A stretch of DNA of 64,000 bases. Origin: Deltaproteobacteria bacterium. Lineage in GTDB: Bacteria; Desulfobacterota; Desulfomonilia; Desulfomonilales; Desulfomonilaceae. The notes beneath the pieces are model-generated. The model was not told where the DNA came from, searched no databases, and saw only the letters and a list, made by a program, of their open reading frames with translations. Below are positions 8,527 through 17,255 of this stretch, one piece after another; positions within the stretch are counted from its first letter, which is position 1; each line of letters begins with the position of its first letter. The stretch is from positions 1 to 64,000 of the forward strand of contig JAJYDQ010000006.1 in assembly GCA_021777225.1 (NCBI GenBank). Reading direction: 5' to 3'. The translations under genes were made by a program, and so were the position numbers.

Positions 8527-9648
8527 ATGAAAACGCCATTGTTAGACCTTGAACCGATACATAAAACCATTAGAGAAGACCTTCGCCAAGCTGTCCTTAG
8601 AGTCCTCGACAGCAACCAGTTTATAGGGGGTCCTGAAATTGACAATTTCGAGAGTGAAATTGCTTCATACTGCGGAGTAAAGCACGCAGTAGGAGTATCT
8701 TCAGGAACTGACGCCCTCTTGATATCGCTGATGGCGCTTAATGTCGGTCCCGGAGCCGAAGTCATAGTCCCGGCCTATACTTTCTTTTCAACAGCCGGAT
8801 CAGTTAGTCGTCTCGGCGCTAAACCAATTTTCTGCGATATAGACCCAATAACATTCAATATTGATGTCAATAAACTCAAGAACCTCATATCTCCGAAGAC
8901 GCGAGCAATCATACCCGTACATTTGTTTGGTCAATGCGCCCCGATGGCTGAGATCATGGCGATTGCCGAAAATCACGGCTTATACGTGATAGAAGACGCT
9001 GCCCAGGCTATAGGCGCGAAATACAAGAGCAAGATGGCCGGAGTAATGGGAACTACCGGGTGTCTGTCGTTCTTTCCATCCAAGAATCTCGGAGGGATAG
9101 GCGATGGTGGTCTGGTCATGACAAATGACGACACCATCTATGATCTGTTGGTCAGCTTACGACAGCATGGAGCCACTAAGAGATACTTCCATACCATTAT
9201 CGGTGGAAATTTTCGATTGGACGCGATTCAAGCCGCCGCGTTAAGAATCAAACTGACACGACTCAATGAATGGTCAAAGGTGAGACGTGAAAACGCCAGA
9301 TACTATAAAGAGTTGTTAAAAGATTTGGAAAGTAATGGTTTCATCAAACTCCCTGTTGAACTTCAGGACAATTTTCATGTTTATAATCAGTTTGTGATCA
9401 GGGCGAGTAAACGGGATGCCCTGCAAAGTTATCTAAGCAACAATGGAGTTGGCTCTGCTATATATTATCCGTTACCTTTACATCTCCAGGAGTGTTTCAA
9501 AGGCGCCGGCTTGAAAAAAGGCGCCCTTCCGGAGAGCGAAATGGCAGCTAATGAAACACTTGCGATACCGATCTTCCCTGGCTTGACTGAAGAGCAAATG
9601 AATTTGGTTGTAATGCTTGTTTACCGGTTCTACGAAATTAATATTTAA
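8527..9648 (+). CDS. DegT/DnrJ/EryC1/StrS sugar aminotransferase
   Basis: A PLP-dependent nucleotide-sugar aminotransferase of the DegT family, 373 residues, which makes amino sugars for surface glycans or related molecules. Visible are SSGTDALLISL (cofactor phosphate loop), the PAYTFFSTAGSV segment, EDAAQAIGAKY (PLP ring aspartate), the Schiff-base Lys186 in FPSKNLGG, and GGNFRLDAIQAA. The exact sugar is unknown. It starts just after a terminator with AAAGG as ribosome site. The neighbours do not form a sugar cluster, although wecB lies 4 kb upstream on the same strand. Confidence 0.92.
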   Translation: MKTPLLDLEPIHKTIREDLRQAVLRVLDSNQFIGGPEIDNFESEIASYCGVKHAVGVSSGTDALLISLMALNVGPGAEVIVPAYTFFSTAGSVSRLGAKPIFCDIDPITFNIDVNKLKNLISPKTRAIIPVHLFGQCAPMAEIMAIAENHGLYVIEDAAQAIGAKYKSKMAGVMGTTGCLSFFPSKNLGGIGDGGLVMTNDDTIYDLLVSLRQHGATKRYFHTIIGGNFRLDAIQAAALRIKLTRLNEWSKVRRENARYYKELLKDLESNGFIKLPVELQDNFHVYNQFVIRASKRDALQSYLSNNGVGSAIYYPLPLHLQECFKGAGLKKGALPESEMAANETLAIPIFPGLTEEQMNLVVMLVYRFYEINI

Positions 9649-9769
9649 TTCAGACTTTTAAAATTTTTTTGATCTCTCAGTTTGCTCAGGGCAGCGAGAT
9701 TTAAGGGACTGGTTTCTTCGGACTTGTACAAAATGTAGACGAACTACTTGTAACGATCTCCGTCTGAAG

Positions 9770-11281
9770 CTAGACAAAAGCTTTGGTCAAAGGGCCAAGC
9801 CCGACCAGATAAAGAAGACGAACACTAGAACGCAAATTCAAAAATTCTCTCGCTTCGCTGTCATAAAATGCGCCTATTCCGCAGCATCCAAACCCTAAAG
9901 ACTCGGAGGTCAAGTATAACAATTGGCCAAGGCGGCCCGTTTCAAGCATGGCGTAACGGTAGGAACGCGGGCCGAATTGTTCTTCCAGCGCTGACAGGTC
10001 GGCTAGAAAGACGAAATGACACGAGCAATTTGATAACCACATCTGGTCTAGGCAAATGTGCGCCATATCCTCAGTCAACAGACCAGAGCGCACAAGGAGC
10101 AGATCGCCTTTATGTGGTTCGATCAGATAAAACCCTGGGACAATACCATCAACGTCTGCGATTAAAACGCCAATTGACAAAAAGTGTTGCCATGAAATGT
10201 TTTCATGACAAAACGTAATTCCTTTCCGCAAAAGACTCAGTAACCAAGAGAAGATATTAGACGAAATAGGTTTGCGGACAAAATTGCGCCGTGATCGTCT
10301 TTGTAACAAAGCCTGGTTGTAGTTAATGAGTTCAGGGGTGTCCCGGAAGAGCGCCAACCTCACGGGCCTACCTGGGCTTGTGGAGACCAAGCTTTCCGGT
10401 CGAATTAAATCCTTTTTCTTTCCGTCTCTTTTAATGGAAGTAATGGAATATATCTCGTTGATGGTTGGATAACGTTTCTCTTCCTGAGCGCATATACTGA
10501 ATTTCTTGAGATCAATAGAAGGGGGTTTGAATGAAATTCGATTCTCATCAATTGGGATTTTGTCCCCGAATACTCCAACGATAGCTAGACACACTTCTTT
10601 GTTACTATCAATCATGAGGAGTTCGTTAGTAATCGAGTCATCAAAGTCATAAGATATCTCAAACTTCAACTTTTCTGATTTAAGAGCAAGGGCCAGGTTT
10701 TCGCAGAGGTGACCGGTGTCGAGTAAATGATAACGAAAGGCCCTATCGCGATATTTCCAGGAACTCCGGAAAAACAGGGCGGTCAAGAAAAAAACTACCG
10801 CTAGTTGGTCCTCACATTCAAAGTGAGCCTCTGAAGCAACAGTGTCACAAAAGTCGCCTTTTCTCAGTTGAGCGATTGATTGATCCGCCGCTGAATGATG
10901 ATACAGTCCTTGTTCAAGATCATGAACATTAAAAGTGGCCAGATAAGTTTCGAAAGGGTACAAGGCGCCCGCTGATGCGACGTTCCTAAAATAGAAATAA
11001 CCTGGCCCGGACCTTACTTTACGAGTCAGGCAATGACTGAGTTTAAGCACACTACCAAGATCTTGAAAACGGATTTCTTTAGAAACCGGAGTTAGATTAA
11101 GTCTGAAAAGTTCGGACAGTAGTCCTTGATACGGTTCTGTGTCCTCTTCAAGTTCAGTTTTTGTTAAGCCTTGGTAAGTTTTGAAAGTGTTTGGTTGATT
11201 CAGCCAGTCGAGCGCGTGACCACTCATTTTATAGCGATCATAGCTTGTGAGATCATGATAATCTACGGCGGTTAACAGCAA
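9770..11281 (-). CDS. SagB/ThcOx-type FMN dehydrogenase with tandem nitroreductase domains
   Basis: A 503-residue protein with two nitroreductase-like halves. The N-terminal half carries the SagB signature region (TSYDRYKMSGHALDW, then SGPGYFYFRNVASAGALYPFETY). The C-terminal half has LQRRSRRNF (FMN-binding arginine segment) and a closing LGFGCCGIGAFYD. The family includes azoline dehydrogenases of RiPP clusters, but also many orphan oxidoreductases. No YcaO cyclase or precursor peptide is nearby, so I do not assign RiPP chemistry. The start is TTG, with GAGG five bases upstream. It is convergent with the sugar aminotransferase gene and follows the ferritin-like gene. Confidence 0.8.
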   Translation of the reverse strand: MLLTAVDYHDLTSYDRYKMSGHALDWLNQPNTFKTYQGLTKTELEEDTEPYQGLLSELFRLNLTPVSKEIRFQDLGSVLKLSHCLTRKVRSGPGYFYFRNVASAGALYPFETYLATFNVHDLEQGLYHHSAADQSIAQLRKGDFCDTVASEAHFECEDQLAVVFFLTALFFRSSWKYRDRAFRYHLLDTGHLCENLALALKSEKLKFEISYDFDDSITNELLMIDSNKEVCLAIVGVFGDKIPIDENRISFKPPSIDLKKFSICAQEEKRYPTINEIYSITSIKRDGKKKDLIRPESLVSTSPGRPVRLALFRDTPELINYNQALLQRRSRRNFVRKPISSNIFSWLLSLLRKGITFCHENISWQHFLSIGVLIADVDGIVPGFYLIEPHKGDLLLVRSGLLTEDMAHICLDQMWLSNCSCHFVFLADLSALEEQFGPRSYRYAMLETGRLGQLLYLTSESLGFGCCGIGAFYDSEAREFLNLRSSVRLLYLVGLGPLTKAFV

Positions 11282-11346
11282 GTAAACCTCTTCCAGTGAT
11301 TCTCATCTCAAAATAAGACATGCAATTTATGCAATAAAATGAGAAA

Positions 11347-11856
11347 TCATCCTCCCCAAGGCATTTGAGAGTAAACTTCCGATAACTTGTCCCGATATTC
11401 CCTAAAAAATTTCTCGTGTTCTTTCTCCCAGCTAGACAGCATACTTAGGGCCTTAGATGCAGCGCCTTCGGTCTTTTGAGCCATGGATGCGTAAAACTCA
11501 CTGAGGTCCTTTTCAATTAGCCATGCAGTATTAAATATTGTAACGTCGGGAACCATGGAACCTTGTACGCATTGTTCAAGAAATTCACTTCTGGCCCTTT
11601 GATCAAAATAGTTGGTTGGTATTAGCCCTGGGTCCTGAGCCAAACTCAAGTCTATTTCATTGCCTTGTTTTAGGTCATTAATTATGCTCTGAACAAACGT
11701 AATGTGTTTCTTTTCTTCCTCAACCAGGCGCTTCAGGGCTGTCGCCGCCGCCCCTATGCCCATACGCTCAATTGAATCCTGAAAAAAACTCATACCAGTT
11801 TTTTCCTGATTCAAGGCATATTCAAAAATTTTCTCAAGTTTTGCGTCCTTTGACAT
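11347..11856 (-). CDS. Ferritin-like / rubrerythrin-type di-iron protein
   Basis: A 169-residue, mostly helical protein with the spaced Glu and ExxH pattern of ferritin-like di-iron carboxylate proteins: EYALNQEKTGMSFF in helix 1, EEKKHITFVQ in helix 2, EKDLSEFYASM in helix 3 and WEKEHEKFFREY in helix 4. There is no rubredoxin domain. Such proteins often reduce peroxide or handle iron in anaerobes. A GGAG site precedes the ATG. It sits about 100 bases downstream of the homocysteine operon and may be transcribed with it, but no functional link is known. Confidence 0.8.
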   Translation of the reverse strand: MSKDAKLEKIFEYALNQEKTGMSFFQDSIERMGIGAAATALKRLVEEEKKHITFVQSIINDLKQGNEIDLSLAQDPGLIPTNYFDQRARSEFLEQCVQGSMVPDVTIFNTAWLIEKDLSEFYASMAQKTEGAASKALSMLSSWEKEHEKFFREYRDKLSEVYSQMPWGG

Positions 11857-11963
11857 TTTTCTGTGACTCCTTGTTAGTTATAAAATGATATTTATTCAAA
11901 AGCACAAGGTCAAATCAAAAAAAGGTTTATCTAGAGTAGTCGGAACAGTATGACAAAAAGTCA

Positions 11964-12407
11964 CTAGTTGTTCGACCTATCTTCAGCGAACGGATCAAAG
12001 AGAGTTATGTCACGCATTGCTCCAAAAGGACAAACGACCCCGCACATTCCGCACGCTACACATTTCTCGACATCAAATAATACCGTCATTTCAGGGCGTT
12101 TTATACTCAATGCGTCTGTAGGGCACAATCCTGTACAAGCTCCGCAATTAACACATTTTTCTTCTTCTCTCCAAACCTTGTCAGAGAGAGGTTCTACAAC
12201 GACTCGATTTTGTTCTAAAAATCTAATTCCCTCAGCTATGACATCTTTAGAACCCCTAAGCTCCAGCAATATTCTTCCTTCCTTGCGAGGGAGTATTTTA
12301 GCTTCCAGAATATTGAACACCAGTTCAAAGTCCCGGGCAAGCCGGTATATCACCGGTTTGTACATGATATTGGATTTGAATATTAACAGGATATTTTTTG
12401 AAGTCAT
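11964..12407 (-). CDS. NIL domain plus 2x[4Fe-4S] ferredoxin (homocysteine biosynthesis partner)
   Basis: 147 residues: an N-terminal NIL domain (about 1-75, the fold also found at the end of MetN) followed by two [4Fe-4S] motifs, CVNCGACTGLCP and CVACGMCGVVCP. This architecture matches Methanosarcina MA1822, which is needed with MA1821 for homocysteine formation from aspartate semialdehyde and sulfide (established work of the Perona group). It follows the DUF39 and UPF0280 genes here. The frame opens at 12539, but the true start is the ATG at 12407, preceded by GGAAGGG. The earlier residues are Trp/Pro-rich and overlap UPF0280. Confidence 0.88.
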   Translation of the reverse strand: MTSKNILLIFKSNIMYKPVIYRLARDFELVFNILEAKILPRKEGRILLELRGSKDVIAEGIRFLEQNRVVVEPLSDKVWREEEKCVNCGACTGLCPTDALSIKRPEMTVLFDVEKCVACGMCGVVCPFGAMRDITLFDPFAEDRSNN

Positions 12408-12429
12408 TTGAAATCCCTTCCTTTTTGGT

Positions 12430-13206
12430 CTAGGTTCTAGATGGAAGACCGTCTGAATGATCCACGGGCGTGAGTTCAATCTCGCCTGAAACGGCCAACT
12501 TGTCTTCAAAGATGACCAAAGCCGCCAGCACTCCATCAATATTCATGGCCCATTCAACTGCGGACTTCATGTTTCTTGCGGATGTTATTCTATTTCCAAG
12601 GCCGGTAGCGACAGCGTCAGCCAAGCTAACATCATATGAAACTACTGTAGCTGCGTCAGCTTTTCCTAAACTGGTCGATGGACCAACTTTGGCCGAAGAT
12701 GTGCAAATTCCCAGGGGCATGGCGGTTGGCCCAATCTTGATCCCAATCTTATCGCTGATAGGTGACGTACCGGCGTAGACCCCAATCACTATAGGTCTGT
12801 TTACATGAACGAAAATGTCCCCACCATTTTCGACAACAATCTCGCGCGAAAATAGTAAAAGATTTCTACCCACAAATTCGGCGACTGCTCCTGCAACTGC
12901 AGCCATAGGGCCAACACCAGCCTTTTTTGCGGCCTGAATCATCCGAGTAGGAGTTGATGAATCCAGGGGATTGGCGTCAATTGGATCAAAACTGGTCAAA
13001 AATTTTCGCCTCCTGGCAATGGAATCTTCAATCTGGGCCCTACATTCCATGACAAAAGCTTTAGCTTGATCTTCAAGATTGCTGAGCGCTTTGATATAAA
13101 GGTCGGAAGTATCGACGACAACCCTAAAGTTTGTAAATACGTCGTGATCCGCGTATGACCTATATGTCCTCGGCTCAGCAACTACAATGTTAGATGAATG
13201 GTTCAT
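12430..13206 (-). CDS. UPF0280 family protein, homocysteine biosynthesis associated
   Basis: A 258-residue member of UPF0280, an ApbE-like fold. Typical segments are VVVDTSDLYIKA, SARRRKFL-like (SIARRRKFLTSFDP), AAKKAGVGPMAAVAGAVAE, VENGGDIFV and the TSSAKVGPSTSLG loop. In methanogens a UPF0280 protein was shown to take part in sulfide-dependent homocysteine synthesis. Its start overlaps the HcyBio stop as ATGA, strong evidence for a common role. 22 bases separate it from the ferredoxin gene. Its biochemical step is not established. Confidence 0.88.
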   Translation of the reverse strand: MNHSSNIVVAEPRTYRSYADHDVFTNFRVVVDTSDLYIKALSNLEDQAKAFVMECRAQIEDSIARRRKFLTSFDPIDANPLDSSTPTRMIQAAKKAGVGPMAAVAGAVAEFVGRNLLLFSREIVVENGGDIFVHVNRPIVIGVYAGTSPISDKIGIKIGPTAMPLGICTSSAKVGPSTSLGKADAATVVSYDVSLADAVATGLGNRITSARNMKSAVEWAMNIDGVLAALVIFEDKLAVSGEIELTPVDHSDGLPSRT

Positions 13207-14399
13207 TTTAACATTTCAAATCCGCCAAAAGGGGCTGATGGCAAAGTGTCCTGGGGCTCTCCCAACAAGAATCGTCCGGATTTGATCCAATCTCTGAGGA
13301 CTTCGGCGATCTCCAAGGCTGTGGAGTAACTGGCGAGCGGAGAAGTAGTCACTTTCTGTCCATTGAAATCCATCTCCCCAGTCTTAAGTTGAGCGTATGA
13401 TACATAACCTAAAGGAGCCCCGGTTCCCTGCGGGTAATCAAGACCATAATCAACAATGGGGGCTAATATGTCGTCGTCGGAGACAGAAGTGAACATCGCC
13501 ATTTCTTCATTCAAGATAGGTATGGGAACGCCTATCCCAACATTTAAGGAACAACCGTAGCCAGCCAGAGAAGCGCCCCTTAAATACTTGGGAGACATGT
13601 GTTTCAAGTCTCCCTTGACTGAAAGGGTACCAGCGCCACCCATGACAACCCCATTCTCAGACCTTTTTACTTTCGGATTATGTTGGGTGCCATTCCCTAT
13701 GACATATCCTATACCCCCCCCAAGAAATATCCTTGTCCCCAGGCCGATGGTCCTATAGAAAGGATCGTTAAGTAGAGGACTCAATTGACTGGAGGTCGAA
13801 TAGTTTGCATTAGTGCAATCAGGCCTTAATACTCCCATGTAGGTGTAGATAGTCCTTTTCGATAAATTCACTGCGCAGTTATAATTTTGATAGCCGTTTC
13901 TAGGGTTGAGAAGCCAGGCGTCAGGAAAATCTTTTAAACCCATATCCGCCTCATGGCGCAGGTTTGGGTAACAATCGGTGCCATAGGCCAAAGCCTCAAG
14001 CCTTACCTGTTTGCCAGAGACCAAGTCTTCAATTACATGTCCTCCACCATAACGAAACCTTCCCGGAAAAACCTTGTTCAACGGATCATCCTGACGCGTC
14101 TGGGCGGCCCCTAAATAGCAATCGACAGCAGCTATTCCGGCATAGGCTTCAACTCCATTTATGAAGACTTTGTTGGCTTTGATGCGAGGTTTAGAATGTC
14201 CGAAATTTAAGAACGCGCCGGAAGAACACATAATGCCAAATGTGCCGGTTGTGACAACATCAACCTTGCGAGCCGCCTCTATAGGACCAAGCTCTTTGGT
14301 TGCTCCTATCATTTCTTCGGCAGTTAGCACCACCACAGAGCCATCTTGAATCTTTTTGTTGATTTCACCGAAAGTCTTGTTAATCTTAAATTCACCCAT
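13203..14399 (-). CDS. Homocysteine biosynthesis protein (HcyBio/DUF39)
   Basis: A 398-residue DUF39 protein proposed to build homocysteine directly from aspartate semialdehyde and sulfide, bypassing O-acyl-homoserine. A conserved Cys58 sits in CSSGAFLNFGH. Other family-like stretches are EAYAGIAAVDCYLGA, RFRYGGGHVIEDL, RNGYQNYNCAVN and GGGIGYVIGNGTQHNP. Some members carry C-terminal CBS pairs; this one does not. It is the first gene of a three-gene operon with a strong AGGAGG site. It suits a sulfide-rich sulfate reducer. Upstream DNA (14400-14620) shows no SAM riboswitch that I can recognise. Confidence 0.9.
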   Translation of the reverse strand: MGEFKINKTFGEINKKIQDGSVVVLTAEEMIGATKELGPIEAARKVDVVTTGTFGIMCSSGAFLNFGHSKPRIKANKVFINGVEAYAGIAAVDCYLGAAQTRQDDPLNKVFPGRFRYGGGHVIEDLVSGKQVRLEALAYGTDCYPNLRHEADMGLKDFPDAWLLNPRNGYQNYNCAVNLSKRTIYTYMGVLRPDCTNANYSTSSQLSPLLNDPFYRTIGLGTRIFLGGGIGYVIGNGTQHNPKVKRSENGVVMGGAGTLSVKGDLKHMSPKYLRGASLAGYGCSLNVGIGVPIPILNEEMAMFTSVSDDDILAPIVDYGLDYPQGTGAPLGYVSYAQLKTGEMDFNGQKVTTSPLASYSTALEIAEVLRDWIKSGRFLLGEPQDTLPSAPFGGFEMLK

Positions 14400-14577
14400 T
14401 ATGAACCTCCTGGGCGCTTACTGAGAATATGAGAATATGAGAATCTAAGTTTGTAACTCTAATTAGTTCAATTATTCTTATCAAGAAACATTGTGAGAGA
14501 TTTTTCAACTGTTTTCAAAATAATCTTTGACAAGCATTCCTTCAAATATGAAAAAATATATACATTCGCTTCATTCA

Positions 14578-14583
14578 TATAAT
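14578..14583 (+). promoter_or_regulatory. Possible -10 box upstream of the 124-residue gene
   Basis: A consensus TATAAT lies 38 bases before the ATG at 14621. No convincing -35 sits 16-18 bases upstream; a TTGACA at 14527-14532 is too far away. The region is AT-rich, so the match may be chance. Confidence 0.3.
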
Positions 14584-14620
14584 ATAGGAACTTCTGAATC
14601 AGTTTGTGCAGGAGATTCTA

Positions 14621-14995
14621 ATGCTTGCTGAAAAACTTCAAATCAGTTCAGTGAAAAGCGCAAGTAAGGCAATAGATTCTGTAGGGTCTAACAATAGCGA
14701 ATTGATGGCTTCCAGAGCTATTCATATCAACCTAATAATGCGACAGGTCCTTGGTGTAGACGCTAAATCCCTGAAAAAGATCTACAATGAGATAGGGGCG
14801 GAAGTAGCTATTAGCCGTCAGGCCTACTATGAAGAGAAAGACGCGATAACCGACATGATAATTATGGGAACAGTCTATCAGCACAGGGAAGCGCGCCGAA
14901 TACTTGTAGACTCAAAAAATTTGAAACCATATGTAGACGCAATATCTGAAGCAATCGAAAATTCGGACGAGGTGCGCGCTGAAACCAGAGAATAG
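14621..14995 (+). CDS. Hypothetical helical protein
   Basis: A 124-residue soluble protein that I do not recognise. It is predicted mainly helical and charged, with no cysteines, no signal peptide and no membrane segment. The start at 14621 has GGAG seven bases upstream; an in-frame GTG five codons earlier is less likely. It is the only plus-strand gene between the divergent homocysteine operon and the C2 island. The sequence includes LMASRAIHINLIMRQVLG and DMIIMGTVYQHREARRIL, which do not match a motif known to me. Confidence 0.7.
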   Translation: MLAEKLQISSVKSASKAIDSVGSNNSELMASRAIHINLIMRQVLGVDAKSLKKIYNEIGAEVAISRQAYYEEKDAITDMIIMGTVYQHREARRILVDSKNLKPYVDAISEAIENSDEVRAETRE

Positions 14996-15122
14996 AACGA
15001 AACGAGCGCCAGATTCCCTAACAGTCAATCAAATTGCTCATTTCCCAACATCATAAAATTTCTTTCATTTAACGCCCTGAACAAAATTTGGATATGGGAG
15101 CGTCTCCTAAAATTGTCGGAAA

Positions 15123-16277
15123 TCAAGCCGCTTCCAGGGCTTCTTTCAGAGCGGCGATCAACAACAGCACGTTTTCGTGTCTGCTATTATGTCCCATTAG
15201 TCCTATTCGCCAAACCTTGCCCGCTAGCGGTCCAAATGCGCCTGAGATTTCAATGTTAAAGTTGTTTAACAAATAGCAAATAACGGCTTTTGCATCCACA
15301 CTATCGGGGACCAACGCCGTTGTAAGTGTTGGCAAACGCCAGTCTTCATCCACGTGGAGCCCGACGCCAATTTCCTCAAGCCCTTCCCACAAGGCCCTGG
15401 AGTTTGTCAGATGGCGTTCCCATCGATTCTCCAAGCCTTCTTCAGCTATTATTCGCAACGCCTCTCTCAGAGCAAAGTTCATGTTCACCGGCGCTGTATG
15501 ATGATAAGTTCGTTCAGCCCCCCAGTATTTCCCAACGAGGCTCATGTCTAGATACCAGTTGGCTACCTTGGTTTTACGACAATTGAGTTTCTCAATAGCT
15601 CGAGACCCAAGCGTCAAAGGCGCAATACCTGGAGGACAACTTATACATTTCTGGCTGCCACTGTAGGCTACGTCCACATGCCAGCGGTCCAGGAAAACAG
15701 GAACGCCTCCAAGACTTGTAACTGTGTCGAGTAACAAAAGACTCTTGAACTCGCGGCAGAGCTTTCCAATTCCATCCATAGGTTGCATCGCGCCAGTGGC
15801 CGTTTCAGCATGAATGAGGCCAAGAAGCGCTGGACGATGCCTCTCCAGCGCTTCTCCAATTTCATCGAGTGTAAAAACATCTCCCCAGGGTTTTTCTATA
15901 CGACGCACATCAGCGCCATATCTGGACGCCATATCACAGAGACGTTCTCCGAAATAACCGTTAATGCCAACTAAAACCACGTCACCGGGTTCGACGCAGT
16001 TGGCTATGGCTGCCTCCATGGCGGCGCTGCCTGTGCCACTCACAGGGATGGTGAAAGGGTTGTCTGTCTGCCAAACATACCTGAGAAGCTCCTGAGTCTC
16101 GTTCATCAGGTCTATGAATTTGGGATCAAGATGACCAATTTCATTAGTAGAAAGAGCGTGACGCACACGACTATCGTAATTTGAAGGACCCGGACCTAGC
16201 AACAGGCGGGGTGGAAGATCAAGCTGTAAGACGCAGATGCGGTGTTTGCTATCAACCGAGGTTGTCTTGTGGTCCAT
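15123..16277 (-). CDS. Class V aminotransferase, alanine/serine-glyoxylate type
   Basis: A 384-residue PLP enzyme of the AGXT/PucG group, which transaminates glyoxylate to glycine. Evidence: LLLGPGPSNYDSRV and GHLDPKFIDLMNET at the N-terminus, the TGSAAMEAAI phosphate loop, LLLDTVTSLGGVP (PLP aspartate) and the Schiff-base Lys in YSGSQKCISCPPG. I start at 16277, where GAAGGA precedes the ATG; the frame opens at 16325 inside the upstream gene. It is the last gene of the minus-strand C2 island, where a glyoxylate-consuming aminotransferase makes sense. A serine-pyruvate or phosphonate role cannot be excluded. Confidence 0.88.
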   Translation of the reverse strand: MDHKTTSVDSKHRICVLQLDLPPRLLLGPGPSNYDSRVRHALSTNEIGHLDPKFIDLMNETQELLRYVWQTDNPFTIPVSGTGSAAMEAAIANCVEPGDVVLVGINGYFGERLCDMASRYGADVRRIEKPWGDVFTLDEIGEALERHRPALLGLIHAETATGAMQPMDGIGKLCREFKSLLLLDTVTSLGGVPVFLDRWHVDVAYSGSQKCISCPPGIAPLTLGSRAIEKLNCRKTKVANWYLDMSLVGKYWGAERTYHHTAPVNMNFALREALRIIAEEGLENRWERHLTNSRALWEGLEEIGVGLHVDEDWRLPTLTTALVPDSVDAKAVICYLLNNFNIEISGAFGPLAGKVWRIGLMGHNSRHENVLLLIAALKEALEAA

Positions 16278-16299
16278 AAATAGTTTTCCTTCTTGATAT

Positions 16300-17124
16300 T
16301 TAACGCCAAGTAATCCTGGGGACATTTCTGGTCGGGATTCGGTGGTACGGATACTGTGGATAACCTACCATTAACGCGCCAAATGTTTGGTGACCAGCAG
16401 GTAATGCTAGAGCTTCCTTCATAGGATCAAAGAAATTTGCGGCTGCGTTAAAATAACCAGCCCAACATGTTCCAAGACCCTTAGTCGAAGCGTAAAGTTC
16501 GAGGTACGTAAGAGCTATGATGCAAGCCGCCTGCGACGGTGGTAAATTTGACAAGGCATGCGCGACTATCATGTGAGGCGCATCCCTCAAGATTTTATCC
16601 TGGCCCATTTCCCACGCTGATATGACACGATCGAAATGCATTAGTTTAGCAAAAGCTGGTTGTGTCTGGACCATAGATTTCATCCAATCGACGACAATAG
16701 ATGCCAAAGCCCTGACATCCGACCCATTCTCAACTACAAGCCAATGGACAGGCTGTGAGTTGTGTCCCGTTGGGGCGTGGCTTGCTATTTCGATCAACTC
16801 ATTCAACACGGAACGTTCAACCAGTTTGTCCTTGTATCTCCTGACAGATCGTCTTGATTTCATAAGATATGCCACTTGTTCAGGGGAAGGGGAGAATTCT
16901 TTTGATACAGGAGCGCAATCTCCAGGGCGCAGAAAATTGAGCGATATAGCTTCGTGTGGACAAACAGATACGCAATGACCGCATTTTATGCATAATTCAT
17001 CAGCCCCACGAATGGGAGCAGGGAATGAGTCCCTTGTTTTCATCTCTATGATTCCCATAGGGCAATCGGATACGCAAAAACCATCGCGTTTACACTTGGT
17101 TTCGTCAATTTGGAAAAGACTCAT
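16300..17124 (-). CDS. Ferredoxin-nitroreductase fusion oxidoreductase
   Basis: 274 residues. The N-terminus has two [4Fe-4S] motifs (CKRDGFCVSDCP and CIKCGHCVSVCP, within the first 60 residues), followed by an FMN nitroreductase domain (RRSVRRYKDKLVERSVL, APTGHNSQPVHWLVV, GLGTCWAGYF). Such fusions are common in clostridia and sulfate reducers and probably pass electrons from ferredoxin to FMN; the substrate is unknown. Start 17124 has a GAGGA site, while the frame extends to 17205 without family similarity. Gap to the aminotransferase is 22 bases. Confidence 0.88.
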   Translation of the reverse strand: MSLFQIDETKCKRDGFCVSDCPMGIIEMKTRDSFPAPIRGADELCIKCGHCVSVCPHEAISLNFLRPGDCAPVSKEFSPSPEQVAYLMKSRRSVRRYKDKLVERSVLNELIEIASHAPTGHNSQPVHWLVVENGSDVRALASIVVDWMKSMVQTQPAFAKLMHFDRVISAWEMGQDKILRDAPHMIVAHALSNLPPSQAACIIALTYLELYASTKGLGTCWAGYFNAAANFFDPMKEALALPAGHQTFGALMVGYPQYPYHRIPTRNVPRITWR

Positions 17125-17255
17125 TTTGTTTTTATCCTCAATTAATGGGCAAAGTTTAAGATTGGCTTTTTTAAAACAAACCCTAATAATGCCATCATCA
17201 ATCAACTAAATCAATTTGAATATTTGGTTGACAAACCAGCTGGATAAAAAACAAT

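Noticed and set aside
8196-8765. 189-residue minus-strand reading frame over the small exported gene
   Set aside because: It lies antisense to two well-supported genes and to a terminator, has no ribosome site and no domain; it is a shadow of the real coding frames.
8127-11281. RiPP cluster formed by the Cys-rich small protein and the SagB-like dehydrogenase
   Set aside because: The small protein has a Sec signal peptide and its own promoter and terminators, the genes are on opposite strands, and no YcaO cyclase or leader peptidase is present.
14423-14446. Three tandem GAGAATAT-like units
   Set aside because: Only three short units with a variant third copy; too small for a CRISPR or functional repeat call and most likely chance in AT-rich DNA.
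14527-14562. TTGACA with TATATA as a promoter for the 124-residue gene
   Set aside because: The spacer is 24 bases, too long for a sigma-70 promoter; only the isolated TATAAT nearer the gene was kept, at low confidence.
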